Below, piece by piece: positions 18,407-26,155 of a stretch of DNA of 64,000 nucleotides. Position 1 is the first letter of the stretch. Every line of letters begins with the position of its first letter. The notes beneath the pieces were generated by a model. The model ran no database searches. It saw only the letters and a list, made by a program, of their open reading frames with translations, and had not been told where the DNA came from. The translations under genes were made by a program, and so were the position numbers. Source of the stretch: Lachnospiraceae bacterium (GTDB lineage Bacteria; Bacillota; Clostridia; Lachnospirales; Lachnospiraceae); NCBI GenBank assembly GCA_022766245.1, contig JALEPL010000052.1:1-64000 (forward strand). Direction: 5' to 3'.

Positions 18407-18462
18407 AAATCATGTTCTTACGGCCTCATCAGCAAGTGATTCAGCCTGTTCTGAACAGTTAC
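18407..18462 (-). mobile_element. GTAAC-family single unit, type A (56 bp), inside the plsX 3' end
   Basis: On the minus strand it reads GTAACTGTTCAG, then the GGC(T/C)-bounded hairpin and CCGTAAGAACATGATTT. It is flanked on both sides by the exact octamer CAATTTCT (18399-18406 and 18463-18470). Removing the unit and one octamer restores a plsX end of MKEIE followed by a stop codon from the neighbouring 42-bp unit. The insertion adds translated residues NCSEQAESLADEAVRT to PlsX. Confidence 0.88.
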
Positions 18463-19468
18463 CAATTTCTTTCATACACTCTTCGATTTTCTTATTGATG
18501 TCCTGTTCCGTAAATGTCACACACTGAATAATAGAATTCTTCACTTCCAGTGCCTTAGAGTTTCCATGGGTCTTCACCACCAGACCATTAAGTCCCAAAA
18601 GAGGTGCTCCGCCATGATCGGATGCATCAAACTTCTTCAGTGTCTTTTTCAGTGCCGGCTTGACAAGCAATGCACCAATCTTACTTCTGAGCGTACTCAT
18701 CATTCCCTGCTTGATTGTACTGACTAAAGTGGCTCCTACTCCCTCATAAAGCTTCAGGATAACATTTCCCACAAAAGCCTCACACACAATTACATCCGCA
18801 CCGCCATGAGGTATCTCCCGGGCCTCAATACTCCCGATGAAATTAATATCCTTGCACTCTTTCAAGCGAGGATACGTCTCCTTCACCAAAGCATTTCCCT
18901 TCTCTTCCTCAGTACCGATATTTACAATAGCCACACGGGGATTTTTGATTCCCACCACATGCTCCATGTAGATTGAGCCCATTTTAGCAAACTGCACCAG
19001 ATGTCCCGGTCTGGCATCCACATTAGCTCCACAGTCTATCAAAAGAGAGACTCCGGTTTCTGTGGGAATCAACGGTGCCAAAGGTGCACGGTCAATTCCT
19101 TTGATTCGTCCTACAATCAACTGACCACCCACCAGAATCGCTCCTGAACTTCCGGCTGAGACAAATGCATCCGCCTCTTTATTTTTCACCATATTCATAC
19201 CAACTACAATGGATGAATCCTTCTTGCGGCGAATAGCCATGACCGGATGCTCTGCCATCTCAATGACTTCCTGTGCATTGCGGATAGATATCTGGCTCTT
19301 GTTATATGTATATTTCGCCAGTTCCTCTTCTATTACTTCCTGCTGTCCTACCAGCACAATTTCGATTTCGCTATGTTCTGAAATGGCATCGATGGCACCT
19401 TTTATGATTTCTCCCGGTGCATTGTCTCCGCCCATAGCATCTAATGCTACACGAACAACACCCTGCAT
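18410..19468 (-). CDS. plsX: Phosphate acyltransferase PlsX, C-terminus extended by a mobile unit
   Basis: Makes acyl-phosphate from acyl-ACP for phospholipid synthesis. Typical start VRVALDAMGGDNAPGEIIKGA, then AEHPVMAIRRKKDSS and SAGSSGAILVGG. The body is normal through DINKKIEECMKEIG. The last 16 residues (NCSEQAESLADEAVRT) are encoded by the 56-bp hairpin unit, so they are an acquired tail. The start was set at MQGVV, eight bases after AGGAGG. It forms the usual pair with acpP. The tail probably does no harm, since the fold ends earlier. Confidence 0.95.
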   Translation of the reverse strand: MQGVVRVALDAMGGDNAPGEIIKGAIDAISEHSEIEIVLVGQQEVIEEELAKYTYNKSQISIRNAQEVIEMAEHPVMAIRRKKDSSIVVGMNMVKNKEADAFVSAGSSGAILVGGQLIVGRIKGIDRAPLAPLIPTETGVSLLIDCGANVDARPGHLVQFAKMGSIYMEHVVGIKNPRVAIVNIGTEEEKGNALVKETYPRLKECKDINFIGSIEAREIPHGGADVIVCEAFVGNVILKLYEGVGATLVSTIKQGMMSTLRSKIGALLVKPALKKTLKKFDASDHGGAPLLGLNGLVVKTHGNSKALEVKNSIIQCVTFTEQDINKKIEECMKEIGNCSEQAESLADEAVRT

Positions 19469-19531
19469 ATGCATTCCCTCCTATAACCTACTAAAATATA
19501 CTATATCTTTCCCTATAAATCAACCACAAAT

Positions 19532-20176
19532 CTAGCGAATCTCCTGATCCTTCTTTTCTTCCTTCTCCAGATCTTCCTTGGACATATATCTGCGAAAAAT
19601 CTTCTCCATCACCAGATTTTTAATTCCGATGTAAATGGTGGGAACAATGAGAATTGTTACCGGCCATGCATAGACCAAAAGAGCCAGTGCAATCAGCGCC
19701 ACCACCATGATCAGTGTCTGAGGCAGATGGATCACCGCCATCCATGCGGCATTTTTTACGATCTGCAGATTCGTATTTTCAAAGCGGGCAATATTAGGAT
19801 AAACATACATCCACACAATAATCTCCAAAATCAGGGAGACAAAAAATACACCATACGCCTTGCCCCAGCCATATCCTACAATGGCAAACTGACGCAGGAT
19901 AAAAAAGTCTGCCACCATCCATAGTGCAAACGCCAGAAAAATTATCCAGATGACAGTTGCCTGCTTAAAATTCGACTTAAAAGATCCCCAGTATTCTTTC
20001 CAAAGATATCCCGTTTCCCTTTTCAACACCTTATTCACCGTATAATACATGGCTGTGCTGGAAGCTCCGATGGTAAAAATAGGAAGGCTGAACAAAAACC
20101 ATAAAAGTGTCAGCAAAAACATATCAATCAGCTTATTCAGGGATGTAAAAAATTTATTGTCAAATCTCCAGTTCAT
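19532..20176 (-). CDS. YesL-family (DUF624) membrane protein
   Basis: 214 aa with about five hydrophobic segments and a charged tail ending KKDQEIR. The start FDNKFFTSLNKLIDMFLLTLLWFLFS and GASSTAMYYTVNKVL are typical of DUF624/YesL proteins, which are often found next to carbohydrate ABC transporters. No transporter is adjacent here, so the role cannot be narrowed. It lies between plsX and the rpmF terminator. Confidence 0.85.
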   Translation of the reverse strand: MNWRFDNKFFTSLNKLIDMFLLTLLWFLFSLPIFTIGASSTAMYYTVNKVLKRETGYLWKEYWGSFKSNFKQATVIWIIFLAFALWMVADFFILRQFAIVGYGWGKAYGVFFVSLILEIIVWMYVYPNIARFENTNLQIVKNAAWMAVIHLPQTLIMVVALIALALLVYAWPVTILIVPTIYIGIKNLVMEKIFRRYMSKEDLEKEEKKDQEIR

Positions 20177-20214
20177 AATCCGTAATTATCCTCACATTTT
20201 TCGTAAATGGAAAA

Positions 20215-20238
20215 GGGAGTGTTCTTGCAAACACTCCC
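20215..20238 (-). terminator. Terminator of the yceD-rpmF operon
   Basis: On the minus strand GGGAGTGTTT pairs with AACACTCCC and is followed by TTTTCC. Confidence 0.85.
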
Positions 20239-20256
20239 TGGCACCGCTTTATGGAA

Positions 20257-20436
20257 TTAATCCTGCGGAATGATTTCTTTTTTATTGTAAGAGCCACAGT
20301 TCTTGCATACTCTGTGAGGCATCATCAATGCACCACACTTGCTGCATTTTACTAAACTTGGAGCAGTCATTTTCCAGTTTGCTCTTCTTTTATCACGTCT
20401 TCCCTTGGAAGATTTGTTCTTCGGACAAATTGACAT
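20257..20436 (-). CDS. rpmF: 50S ribosomal protein L32
   Basis: A 59-aa ribosomal protein beginning MSICPKNKSSKGRRDKRR. Four cysteines (CSKC and CKNC) form the zinc ribbon seen in one of the two L32 types. The ATG follows AGGAGGTGTGACCAG. It begins four bases after the yceD stop, the standard yceD-rpmF pair, with its own downstream terminator. Confidence 0.97.
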   Translation of the reverse strand: MSICPKNKSSKGRRDKRRANWKMTAPSLVKCSKCGALMMPHRVCKNCGSYNKKEIIPQD

Positions 20437-20440
20437 CTGG

Positions 20441-20968
20441 TCACACCTCCTTAAACTTGTTAAATATGTCTTGAATAGCTGCCATTCTTGGATCCAGCTC
20501 AGATTTCGTGCAATCACAATCATGCTGATTCAGATTCGTACCACACTTTTTACAAATCCCCTTGCAATCCTCTTTGCACAGAACCTTCATCGGCCAGTTA
20601 ACCAAGATTTCATTATAGACAAGTCTATCAACATCCAGATTAAACCCTATCATGTACTCTGCGTCTTCTTCCTCCTCATCCTCAGAAGCCTCCCCGTTTT
20701 CCAAAGGAATCTTCTTATCGAATGTGAGATGAAACTCTGTCGGAACATCCTCCAAACAGCGATCACATGGTATTGCAATGACAACATCCGTCTCTCCGGA
20801 AATCAGCATCTGCTTATTCTCCTGATTGACAATGTGTAACTCGAATGGCTTTTTTTCCAGAAAAGAATACGTACCCAACTTGGAATCAAAGGATGTCAAT
20901 TCGATTGCTACTTCTTTGGTTATCTCTTTGTTTTCGCAGGAACCTACATCAGTTAAATCTAAAATCAC
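20441..20968 (-). CDS. yceD: YceD/DUF177 family protein (L32/23S rRNA associated)
   Basis: DUF177 proteins are linked to 23S rRNA accumulation and nearly always precede rpmF. The chosen start is a GTG (VILDLTDVG) because AAAAGGAGACG lies right before it; no well-placed ATG exists. An acidic stretch EDEEEEDAEY is near residue 110 and two cysteine pairs (CKEDCKGICKKCG) lie near the C-terminus, as is typical. A consensus promoter is 30 bases upstream. Confidence 0.9.
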   Translation of the reverse strand: MILDLTDVGSCENKEITKEVAIELTSFDSKLGTYSFLEKKPFELHIVNQENKQMLISGETDVVIAIPCDRCLEDVPTEFHLTFDKKIPLENGEASEDEEEEDAEYMIGFNLDVDRLVYNEILVNWPMKVLCKEDCKGICKKCGTNLNQHDCDCTKSELDPRMAAIQDIFNKFKEV

Positions 20969-20994
20969 GTTCGTCTCCTTTTCACACCTAAACA

Positions 20995-21023
20995 ATTATA
21001 CATATCAGATACGGGTTTGTCAA
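20995..21023 (-). promoter_or_regulatory. Consensus promoter of yceD-rpmF
   Basis: On the minus strand TTGACA, 17 bases, TATAAT. It matches the sigma-A consensus exactly. Confidence 0.9.
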
Positions 21024-21034
21024 CAACTTATTTT

Positions 21035-22222
21035 TTATACCAGCGCTACGGTTTCTCTGGCGATGGCCAGCTCCTCGTTGGTGGGGATCACACATACCGT
21101 AACTTTGGAGTCAGGTGTGGAAATAATCTTATCCTCACCACGGACTTTGTTGGCTTCTTTATCCAGTGTCACTCCTAAATAACCTAAGTATGCAACAATC
21201 TTTTCCCGGATGAATTGGGTATTCTCACCAATTCCGGCGGTAAATGCAATGGCATCCACACCATTCATCGCTGCTACATAGCTTCCAATGTACTTTGCCA
21301 CGCGGTATGCAAATACCTCACAGGCATCGATGGCTCTCTGGTTTCCTTCGTTATATGCATCTTCCAAATCACGGAAGTCGCTGGATACACCGGAAAGACC
21401 CTCCACGCCGGATTTTTTATTCAGGACATTCATCACACCATCGATGTCTAAGTTTTCTTTCTTCGCAATGTACTCCATAATGGCCGGATCGATATCTCCG
21501 GAACGGGTTCCCATCACCAGACCCTCCAAAGGAGTCAGACCCATGGATGTGTCCACACACTCGCCATTAAGCACTGCACTGATGGACGCACCATTTCCCA
21601 GATGAGCCACGATCACTTTGGAATTATTTTTATCCAATCCTAAAAACTCAATGGTACGTTTGGAAACAAAGCTGTGACTGGTGCCGTGGAAGCCATAACG
21701 TCTTACCTTGTATTTCTCATAATACTCATAAGGAAGTCCATAGAGGTAAGCCTTCTTTGGCATGGTCTGATGGAATGCGGTATCAAACACACCTACCATA
21801 GGAACTCCCGGCATCAACTCCTGACATGCATGAATTCCAATCAGGTTTGCCGGATTATGAAGGGGTGCCAGTTCATTACACTCCTCGATCTGAGCCAGAA
21901 CCTCAGGAGTCAATACCACTGAGCTGGCAAACTTCTCTCCTCCGTGAACCACTCTGTGTCCCACGGCATCAATCTCAGACAGGCTCTTTACCGCACCGGT
22001 CTTCTCATTTACCAGCGCATCAAGCACCATCTGAATGGCCTCTTTATGGGTAGGCATGGGGGACTCGGTAATCTCCTTTTCCCCACCGGCTAACTGATAT
22101 ACCAATCTGCCGTCAATACCAATTCTCTCACACAATCCTTTTGCTAACACTGCCTCCGTATCGGAATTGATCAACTGATACTTTAAGGAAGAGCTTCCGC
22201 AGTTAATAACTAATACGTTCAT
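21035..22222 (-). CDS. ackA: Acetate kinase
   Basis: Makes ATP from acetyl phosphate, giving acetate in fermentation. It starts MNVLVINCGSSSLKYQL with the family's N-terminal phosphate loop, has HRVVHGGEKF, the catalytic-region FHGTSHSFV, GNGASISA, and TAGIGENTQFIRE. The 395-aa length is normal. A longer frame adds 15 residues without homology and was rejected. No pta gene is adjacent. It has its own good promoter. Confidence 0.97.
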   Translation of the reverse strand: MNVLVINCGSSSLKYQLINSDTEAVLAKGLCERIGIDGRLVYQLAGGEKEITESPMPTHKEAIQMVLDALVNEKTGAVKSLSEIDAVGHRVVHGGEKFASSVVLTPEVLAQIEECNELAPLHNPANLIGIHACQELMPGVPMVGVFDTAFHQTMPKKAYLYGLPYEYYEKYKVRRYGFHGTSHSFVSKRTIEFLGLDKNNSKVIVAHLGNGASISAVLNGECVDTSMGLTPLEGLVMGTRSGDIDPAIMEYIAKKENLDIDGVMNVLNKKSGVEGLSGVSSDFRDLEDAYNEGNQRAIDACEVFAYRVAKYIGSYVAAMNGVDAIAFTAGIGENTQFIREKIVAYLGYLGVTLDKEANKVRGEDKIISTPDSKVTVCVIPTNEELAIARETVALV

Positions 22223-22315
22223 CTTTTTTCTCCTCGCTTTTCTAAATTCCGCTGTCGTAGCCACCATCCCGTCACATGTCTGGCGGATTTTAACTATAGC
22301 AGCACAGTTGTGTTT

Positions 22316-22344
22316 AGTATACGCTTATTTTCAATTGGTTTCAA
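22316..22344 (-). promoter_or_regulatory. Predicted promoter of ackA
   Basis: On the minus strand TTGAAA, 17 bases, TATACT, leaving a leader of about 85 bases before the ackA ATG. Confidence 0.8.
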
Positions 22345-22379
22345 GGGTGGTAAGGTAAAGTTTTGGTATTTTATGAATA

Positions 22380-22408
22380 TTGCAAGGAATATTTCGGCAT
22401 GATATGAT
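22380..22408 (+). promoter_or_regulatory. Predicted promoter of tmcAL, abutting a mobile element
   Basis: TTGCAA, 17 bases, TATGAT. The last bases of the -10 box coincide with the left edge of the hairpin element at 22408, so transcription would start inside that element and carry both hairpin copies as a leader of about 250 bases. Together with the ackA promoter and two elements, this fills the 440-base gap. Confidence 0.65.
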
Positions 22409-22558
22409 AACTATTCAGAGCCAAGGCAATTTTCATAAAATCGCGAATCATGCTTGCATGAATGAGCGTATTTTTGAAAATTTCTTTGGCGAAGTAACCA
22501 CATGAGCAAAAGGAAAGCTGCGAAGCAGCGGTTTTGCGAATGGGGTTCTGAATAGTTA
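22408..22558 (+). mobile_element. GTAAC-family composite element, type C (151 bp)
   Basis: Bounded by TAACTATTCAG and CTGAATAGTTA. It has two long hairpins: CCAAGGCAATTTTCA pairing with GAAAATTTCTTTGG, and a second in the right half around GCTGCGAAGCAGC. About 97% identical by eye to the copy at 29560-29712; the few changes are near CCACATGAG. No clear target duplication: left octamer ATGATATG, right octamer TCATAATG. Confidence 0.85.
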
Positions 22559-22567
22559 ATCATAATG

Positions 22568-22627
22568 ATAACTATTCAGAGCCAAGGCAATTTTCATAAA
22601 ATTGCGAATGGGGTTCTGAATAGTTAA
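22568..22627 (+). mobile_element. GTAAC-family element, internally deleted type C (60 bp)
   Basis: Keeps both ends of the type C element but lacks about 90 central bases: the sequence runs from TTTTCATAAAA straight to TTGCGAATGGGG. It is flanked on both sides by the exact octamer TCATAATG (22560-22567 and 22628-22635). Confidence 0.85.
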
Positions 22628-22662
22628 TCATAATGTTGAGAAAGTTACACGAGGTTCATTCC

Positions 22663-23895
22663 ATGAAAACAATCGGAATCATTGCAGAATACAATCCCTT
22701 TCACAACGGACATGCTTATCAGATCAAAAAAGCAAAAGAACTGACCGGTGCAGATTACTGTATCATCGCCATGAGCGGGGACTTCGTGCAGCGGGGCGCT
22801 GCTGCCGTGACCGACAAATACTGCCGCGCCCGGATGGCACTGCAGAATGGTGCCGATCTGGTATGTGAGCTTCCGGTGCTGTACTCCACCGCCTCCGCCG
22901 AGCTTTTTGGTCATGCTGGTGTTACCTTATTTGACCGGATGGGCTGCATCGATACCCTTTGCTTCGGTGCAGAGTCAGACAATCTGACCGCATTCACCCA
23001 TCTGGCAGAAATACTCATCGAAGAGCCTGTGTCTTATCGAAAAAGTCTGCAGCAGCAGCTAAAAAACGGGGCCAGTTTTCCCACCGCCCGCAGCAAGGCT
23101 ATTTCTGAGTGTTTGGGCGATGACTCGGCTGCCACTCTTCTTTTAGAGCCCAACAATATTCTGGCAGTAGAATATCTGAAGGCTTTGAAACGCAGGGACT
23201 CTGGCATAACGCCCCTTTTGATCCCCCGCAAAAAAAGCCACTATCATGACACTGTGCTCAACGGAGATTTTTCCTCTGCCACCGCCATCCGTCATGCAAT
23301 TTTTGAAAAAAACTTTCCGGAAAATCTATGCCAAAGTATTCCGGAAAACTGCTATCTCACTCTAAAGTCGCTTCACCAGTCTCACCAGCTTATGGACACA
23401 GAGGATTTTTCTGCTATGCTAATCTACCGTCTCTTATCCGAGACCACAGAAGGACTAGCCGGCTATGGGGACTGCAGCATGGAGCTGGCCAACCGCATCC
23501 AGCGTCTCCTCCCACAGTACGCTTCCTTTGAGCAGTTCTGTACCTTGTGCAAAAGCCGCGACATCACCTATACCAGAATGAGCCGTATTCTGATTCATAT
23601 TCTTTTGGGTTTAAGACAGGATATTTACAAGATAGGAAAAGAACAGGATTACATCCCTTATGTGAGAATTTTAGGTTTCCGGGAATCCGCCACTCCTCTC
23701 CTGACCAAACTAAAGGACCGAACGGAAATCCCACTCATTACGAGAGTAACACGGGATTCCTCTCTCCTGCCCGATGCCGCCCGGGAAATATTTTCCCGGG
23801 ACGTATTTGCCTCCGAACTGTACGACCAGGTTCTTGCCATGCGGATTGGACGTGAGCGATACAGTGAATACTGCCGACAGCCCATATTACTGTAA
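22663..23895 (+). CDS. tmcAL: tRNA(Met) cytidine acetate ligase TmcAL
   Basis: Acetylates C34 of elongator tRNA(Met) using acetate and ATP. The N-terminus MKTIGIIAEYNPFHNGHAYQI has the HIGH-like nucleotidyltransferase motif, and GDFVQRGAAAVTDKY and LPVLYSTASAELFG follow. The 410-aa length is typical of the YlbM family. GAGG lies upstream of this ATG; a longer frame begins in the mobile-element flank. It sits opposite ackA, whose product is related to acetate, but that link is only contextual. Confidence 0.92.
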   Translation: MKTIGIIAEYNPFHNGHAYQIKKAKELTGADYCIIAMSGDFVQRGAAAVTDKYCRARMALQNGADLVCELPVLYSTASAELFGHAGVTLFDRMGCIDTLCFGAESDNLTAFTHLAEILIEEPVSYRKSLQQQLKNGASFPTARSKAISECLGDDSAATLLLEPNNILAVEYLKALKRRDSGITPLLIPRKKSHYHDTVLNGDFSSATAIRHAIFEKNFPENLCQSIPENCYLTLKSLHQSHQLMDTEDFSAMLIYRLLSETTEGLAGYGDCSMELANRIQRLLPQYASFEQFCTLCKSRDITYTRMSRILIHILLGLRQDIYKIGKEQDYIPYVRILGFRESATPLLTKLKDRTEIPLITRVTRDSSLLPDAAREIFSRDVFASELYDQVLAMRIGRERYSEYCRQPILL

Positions 23896-23928
23896 CAAAA
23901 TCAAGATACACTTTACGAGTCTGGATAA

Positions 23929-23960
23929 CAAAAAGCTGCCACAAAAGTGACAGCTTTTTA
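23929..23960. terminator. Bidirectional terminator between tmcAL and dapB
   Basis: AAAAAGCTG pairs with CAGCTTTTT with CCAC/GTGA inside. A and T runs on both sides serve both converging genes. Confidence 0.8.
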
Positions 23961-23978
23961 CTTATTTTTCACTATGAA

Positions 23979-24740
23979 CTATCTCGCCTCGATTACGTCA
24001 TGCATATCGTACATTCCGGCAGGCTTTCCGGCAAGGAACTTTGCAGCTTCCACCGCACCTTTTCCAAAAATAGCCTTGGAATAAGCAGTATGCTTAAACT
24101 CAATGACCTCATCGGTTCCCGCAAAGATTACTTCATGTTCGCCCACAATGGTGCCGCCTCTTACCGCCTGGATTCCAATCTCGTTTGGTTCGCGCTTTTT
24201 GCGTTCCTGACTTCTGTCGTACTTATACTCATAAGCCTGATTCATCGCTGAATTCATGGCATCTGCCAAAGCTAATGCCGTTCCACTGGGTGCATCCAGC
24301 TTCTGATTGTGATGCTTCTCCACGATTTCAATGTCAAATCCAGCCGGAGCAAGAACCTCCACTGCCTTCTGGAGAAGATTCATCAAGGTATTGATTCCAA
24401 GAGACATATTCGCTGATTTTAACACAGCCACAGAGTTGCTGACCTGCTGCACTCTCGCCAGCTGTTCATCCGACAATCCAGTGGTACAAAGCACCACCGG
24501 CATCTTGGTCTTTTCACAATAATCCAGCAGTTCATCCACTGCACTTGCATTTGAAAAATCAATGATGGCATCTGCCGGAATATCACAGTCCGCAATATTC
24601 TTAAATACCGGATAATCATTTTTCTGCTCATCATAGATATCTATCCCGGCTACGATAGTCACTTCCGGATCCTTTTCAATAATATCTGTAATGACCTGAC
24701 CCATTTTGCCATTACAACCATTCATAATTACCTTTGTCAT
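23979..24740 (-). CDS. dapB: 4-hydroxy-tetrahydrodipicolinate reductase
   Basis: Second committed step of lysine/diaminopimelate synthesis. It has the Rossmann start VIMNGCNGKMGQVI, the family motif EKHHNQKLDAPSGTAL with the catalytic His and Lys, and RGGTIVGEHEVIFAG. Full length at 253 aa. Downstream of dapA in the lysine-riboswitch transcript; a 133-bp hairpin element separates the two genes. Confidence 0.96.
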   Translation of the reverse strand: MTKVIMNGCNGKMGQVITDIIEKDPEVTIVAGIDIYDEQKNDYPVFKNIADCDIPADAIIDFSNASAVDELLDYCEKTKMPVVLCTTGLSDEQLARVQQVSNSVAVLKSANMSLGINTLMNLLQKAVEVLAPAGFDIEIVEKHHNQKLDAPSGTALALADAMNSAMNQAYEYKYDRSQERKKREPNEIGIQAVRGGTIVGEHEVIFAGTDEVIEFKHTAYSKAIFGKGAVEAAKFLAGKPAGMYDMHDVIEAR

Positions 24741-24767
24741 TTTTTCATCCTCAATCTATATCAATCC

Positions 24768-24900
24768 ATAACTATTCAGTACCTTCATAGTTACGAGCAC
24801 AAATCCATGCAGAATTTGCTTCGCAAATGGATTTGTGCTTGCTAAATATGCGTTTTTTCACGGCATCCGCAGTAAATGCGTATGCCTGCTGAATAGTTAC
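24768..24900 (-). mobile_element. GTAAC-family composite element, type B+D (133 bp), between dapA and dapB
   Basis: Ends ATAACTATTCAG and CTGAATAGTTAC, in the opposite orientation to the same-length copy at 3491-3623. It contains the type B hairpin GGCATACGCA-TTTAC-TGCGGATGCC and the CACAAATCCAT arm. Flanking octamers ATCAATCC and AACAATCC match at 7 of 8. The right-hand GTTAC supplies the dapA stop codon. Confidence 0.88.
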
Positions 24901-25781
24901 AACAATCCATATTCTCTCATAGCTTCTGCCAGTTTTGCCTTTGTGAATTCCTCCATCTCACAAAGAGGAGAACGAAGAGAGCCCACTTCCTTACCCATAA
25001 GATTCAAGGCAGCCTTTACCGGAATCGGATTTACCTCTGAGAACAGTGCATCAATCAGAGGAATTGCCTCTCTCTGCAGACGCTGCGCCGTAGCCAGATC
25101 TCCATCGAAAAAGCTCTTGCACATCTGATGTACCTTTGAAGGAGCGATATTGGCCCACACGGAAATCACACCCTTTGCACCAATGGACATCAACGGAACT
25201 ACCAACGCATCCTCACCGGAATACATATCAATTTTTCCATCAGTGAGATACATGGTGCGGGAAGCCTGAGCCATATTACCGGTTGCCTCCTTCAGTCCCA
25301 CGATATTTTCCTCTTTGGCAAACAGCTCTGCCACGGTTTCCGGCATCAGATTACATCCGGTTCTTCCCGGTACATTGTACATAATGATAGGAAGCTTTGT
25401 CTCCTGTGCAATACGGGAATAATGTGCCACCAATCCTTTCTGGGTAGCCTTATTATAATAAGGAGTTACGATTAATGCGCCGTCAGCTCCTGCCTCCTCA
25501 GCCTCCTTGGTCAGATGGATGGCTGTTTGAGTACAGTTAGACCCGGTACCTGCCACCACCGGAACACGATGCTTCGTAAATTCCACTGCCGCCTGAATTA
25601 CCTTGTGATGCTCCTCCATGGTCAGAGTGGAGCTCTCGCCCGTGGTGCCGGCGATTACGATGCAGTCGGTACCTTGATCAATCTGCCAATTAATCAGCTC
25701 CTCTAATTTGTCATAGTTTACTTCCAGATTGTCTTTGAATGGTGTAACAATCGCTACACCGGAACCAGTATAAATTGCCAT
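24897..25781 (-). CDS. dapA: 4-hydroxy-tetrahydrodipicolinate synthase
   Basis: Condenses pyruvate and aspartate semialdehyde, the first committed step to lysine and diaminopimelate. It has GTTGESSTL, the tyrosine region YYNKATQKGL, the MYNVPGRTGCNL motif and the Schiff-base lysine in IVGLKEATG. Full length at 294 aa, ending REYGLL. The TAA stop codon is read from the terminal GTTAC of the mobile element, and the octamer before it is the target duplication, so the original end was probably within a few codons. Controlled by the lysine riboswitch upstream. Confidence 0.97.
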   Translation of the reverse strand: MAIYTGSGVAIVTPFKDNLEVNYDKLEELINWQIDQGTDCIVIAGTTGESSTLTMEEHHKVIQAAVEFTKHRVPVVAGTGSNCTQTAIHLTKEAEEAGADGALIVTPYYNKATQKGLVAHYSRIAQETKLPIIMYNVPGRTGCNLMPETVAELFAKEENIVGLKEATGNMAQASRTMYLTDGKIDMYSGEDALVVPLMSIGAKGVISVWANIAPSKVHQMCKSFFDGDLATAQRLQREAIPLIDALFSEVNPIPVKAALNLMGKEVGSLRSPLCEMEEFTKAKLAEAMREYGLL

Positions 25782-25797
25782 ATGCTTCTCCTTCCAT

Positions 25798-26022
25798 AAA
25801 AAAGCCGACTCCCATGGAGTCGGCTCATATCCTGTTCATGTCATGCACAAACCTTATGATAGCTCTCCATCGTTTGATGACAGTCATAAACTTCTTCAGC
25901 CTATGCCCAAGAAAAAATCTGCAGCAATTTCTTCTTTCGGCGCTCGCCCCTTTCCTCTGTCTTCCTCTGTTCCTGCAACATCCAACAGATTACTCTTGAC
26001 TTACGCAACCTCTATCTGCTAT
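25798..26022 (-). promoter_or_regulatory. Lysine riboswitch (L box) with terminator
   Basis: On the minus strand the leader matches the L-box layout: P1 GATAG (26012-26016) pairs with CTATC (25858-25862). AGATAGAGGTTGCG at the 5' side, CAAGAGTA, GGGGCGAGCGCCGAA, TAGGCTGAAG, GACTGTCATC and GGAGAGCTATC follow in the order seen in the B. subtilis lysC leader. A terminator, GCCGACTCC-ATG-GGAGTCGGC plus TTTTTT (25798-25824), sits just before the dapA ribosome binding site. High lysine should favour termination and lower dapA-dapB expression. The promoter is at 26116-26144. Confidence 0.93.
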
Positions 26023-26026
26023 TGTC

Positions 26027-26107
26027 GCAACTGTTCAGTACTTCACAGTCACGACGCAAAAATCCATTAAATCGTCTTCGACGATGGAATTTTTGCACTC
26101 TTATTAC
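26027..26107 (-). repeat. GTAAC-family unit, type D remnant, 5' of the lysine riboswitch
   Basis: Begins GCAACTGTTCAG, then TACTTCACAGTCACGACG and a hairpin AAAATCCAT..CGTCTTCGACG..ATGGAATTTT. The far head is missing and no target duplication is visible. It lies between the dapA promoter and the riboswitch, and would form the first 80 or so bases of the transcript. Confidence 0.7.
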
Positions 26108-26115
26108 ATGCTCTC

Positions 26116-26144
26116 AATATAACACTGCCAACAGATGATGTCAA
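26116..26144 (-). promoter_or_regulatory. Predicted promoter of dapA-dapB
   Basis: On the minus strand TTGACA, 17 bases, TATATT. The expected start site is at about 26109, at the edge of the hairpin remnant. Confidence 0.85.
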
Positions 26145-26155
26145 CCATACTGCGA

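Noticed and set aside
22223-22267. N-terminal extension of acetate kinase
   Set aside because: Acetate kinases start at MNVLVINCGSSS; the extra 15 residues lack homology and a ribosome binding site.
22399-22567. 8-bp target duplication for the 151-bp element
   Set aside because: ATGATATG and TCATAATG differ at most positions; only the adjacent 60-bp copy has an exact pair.
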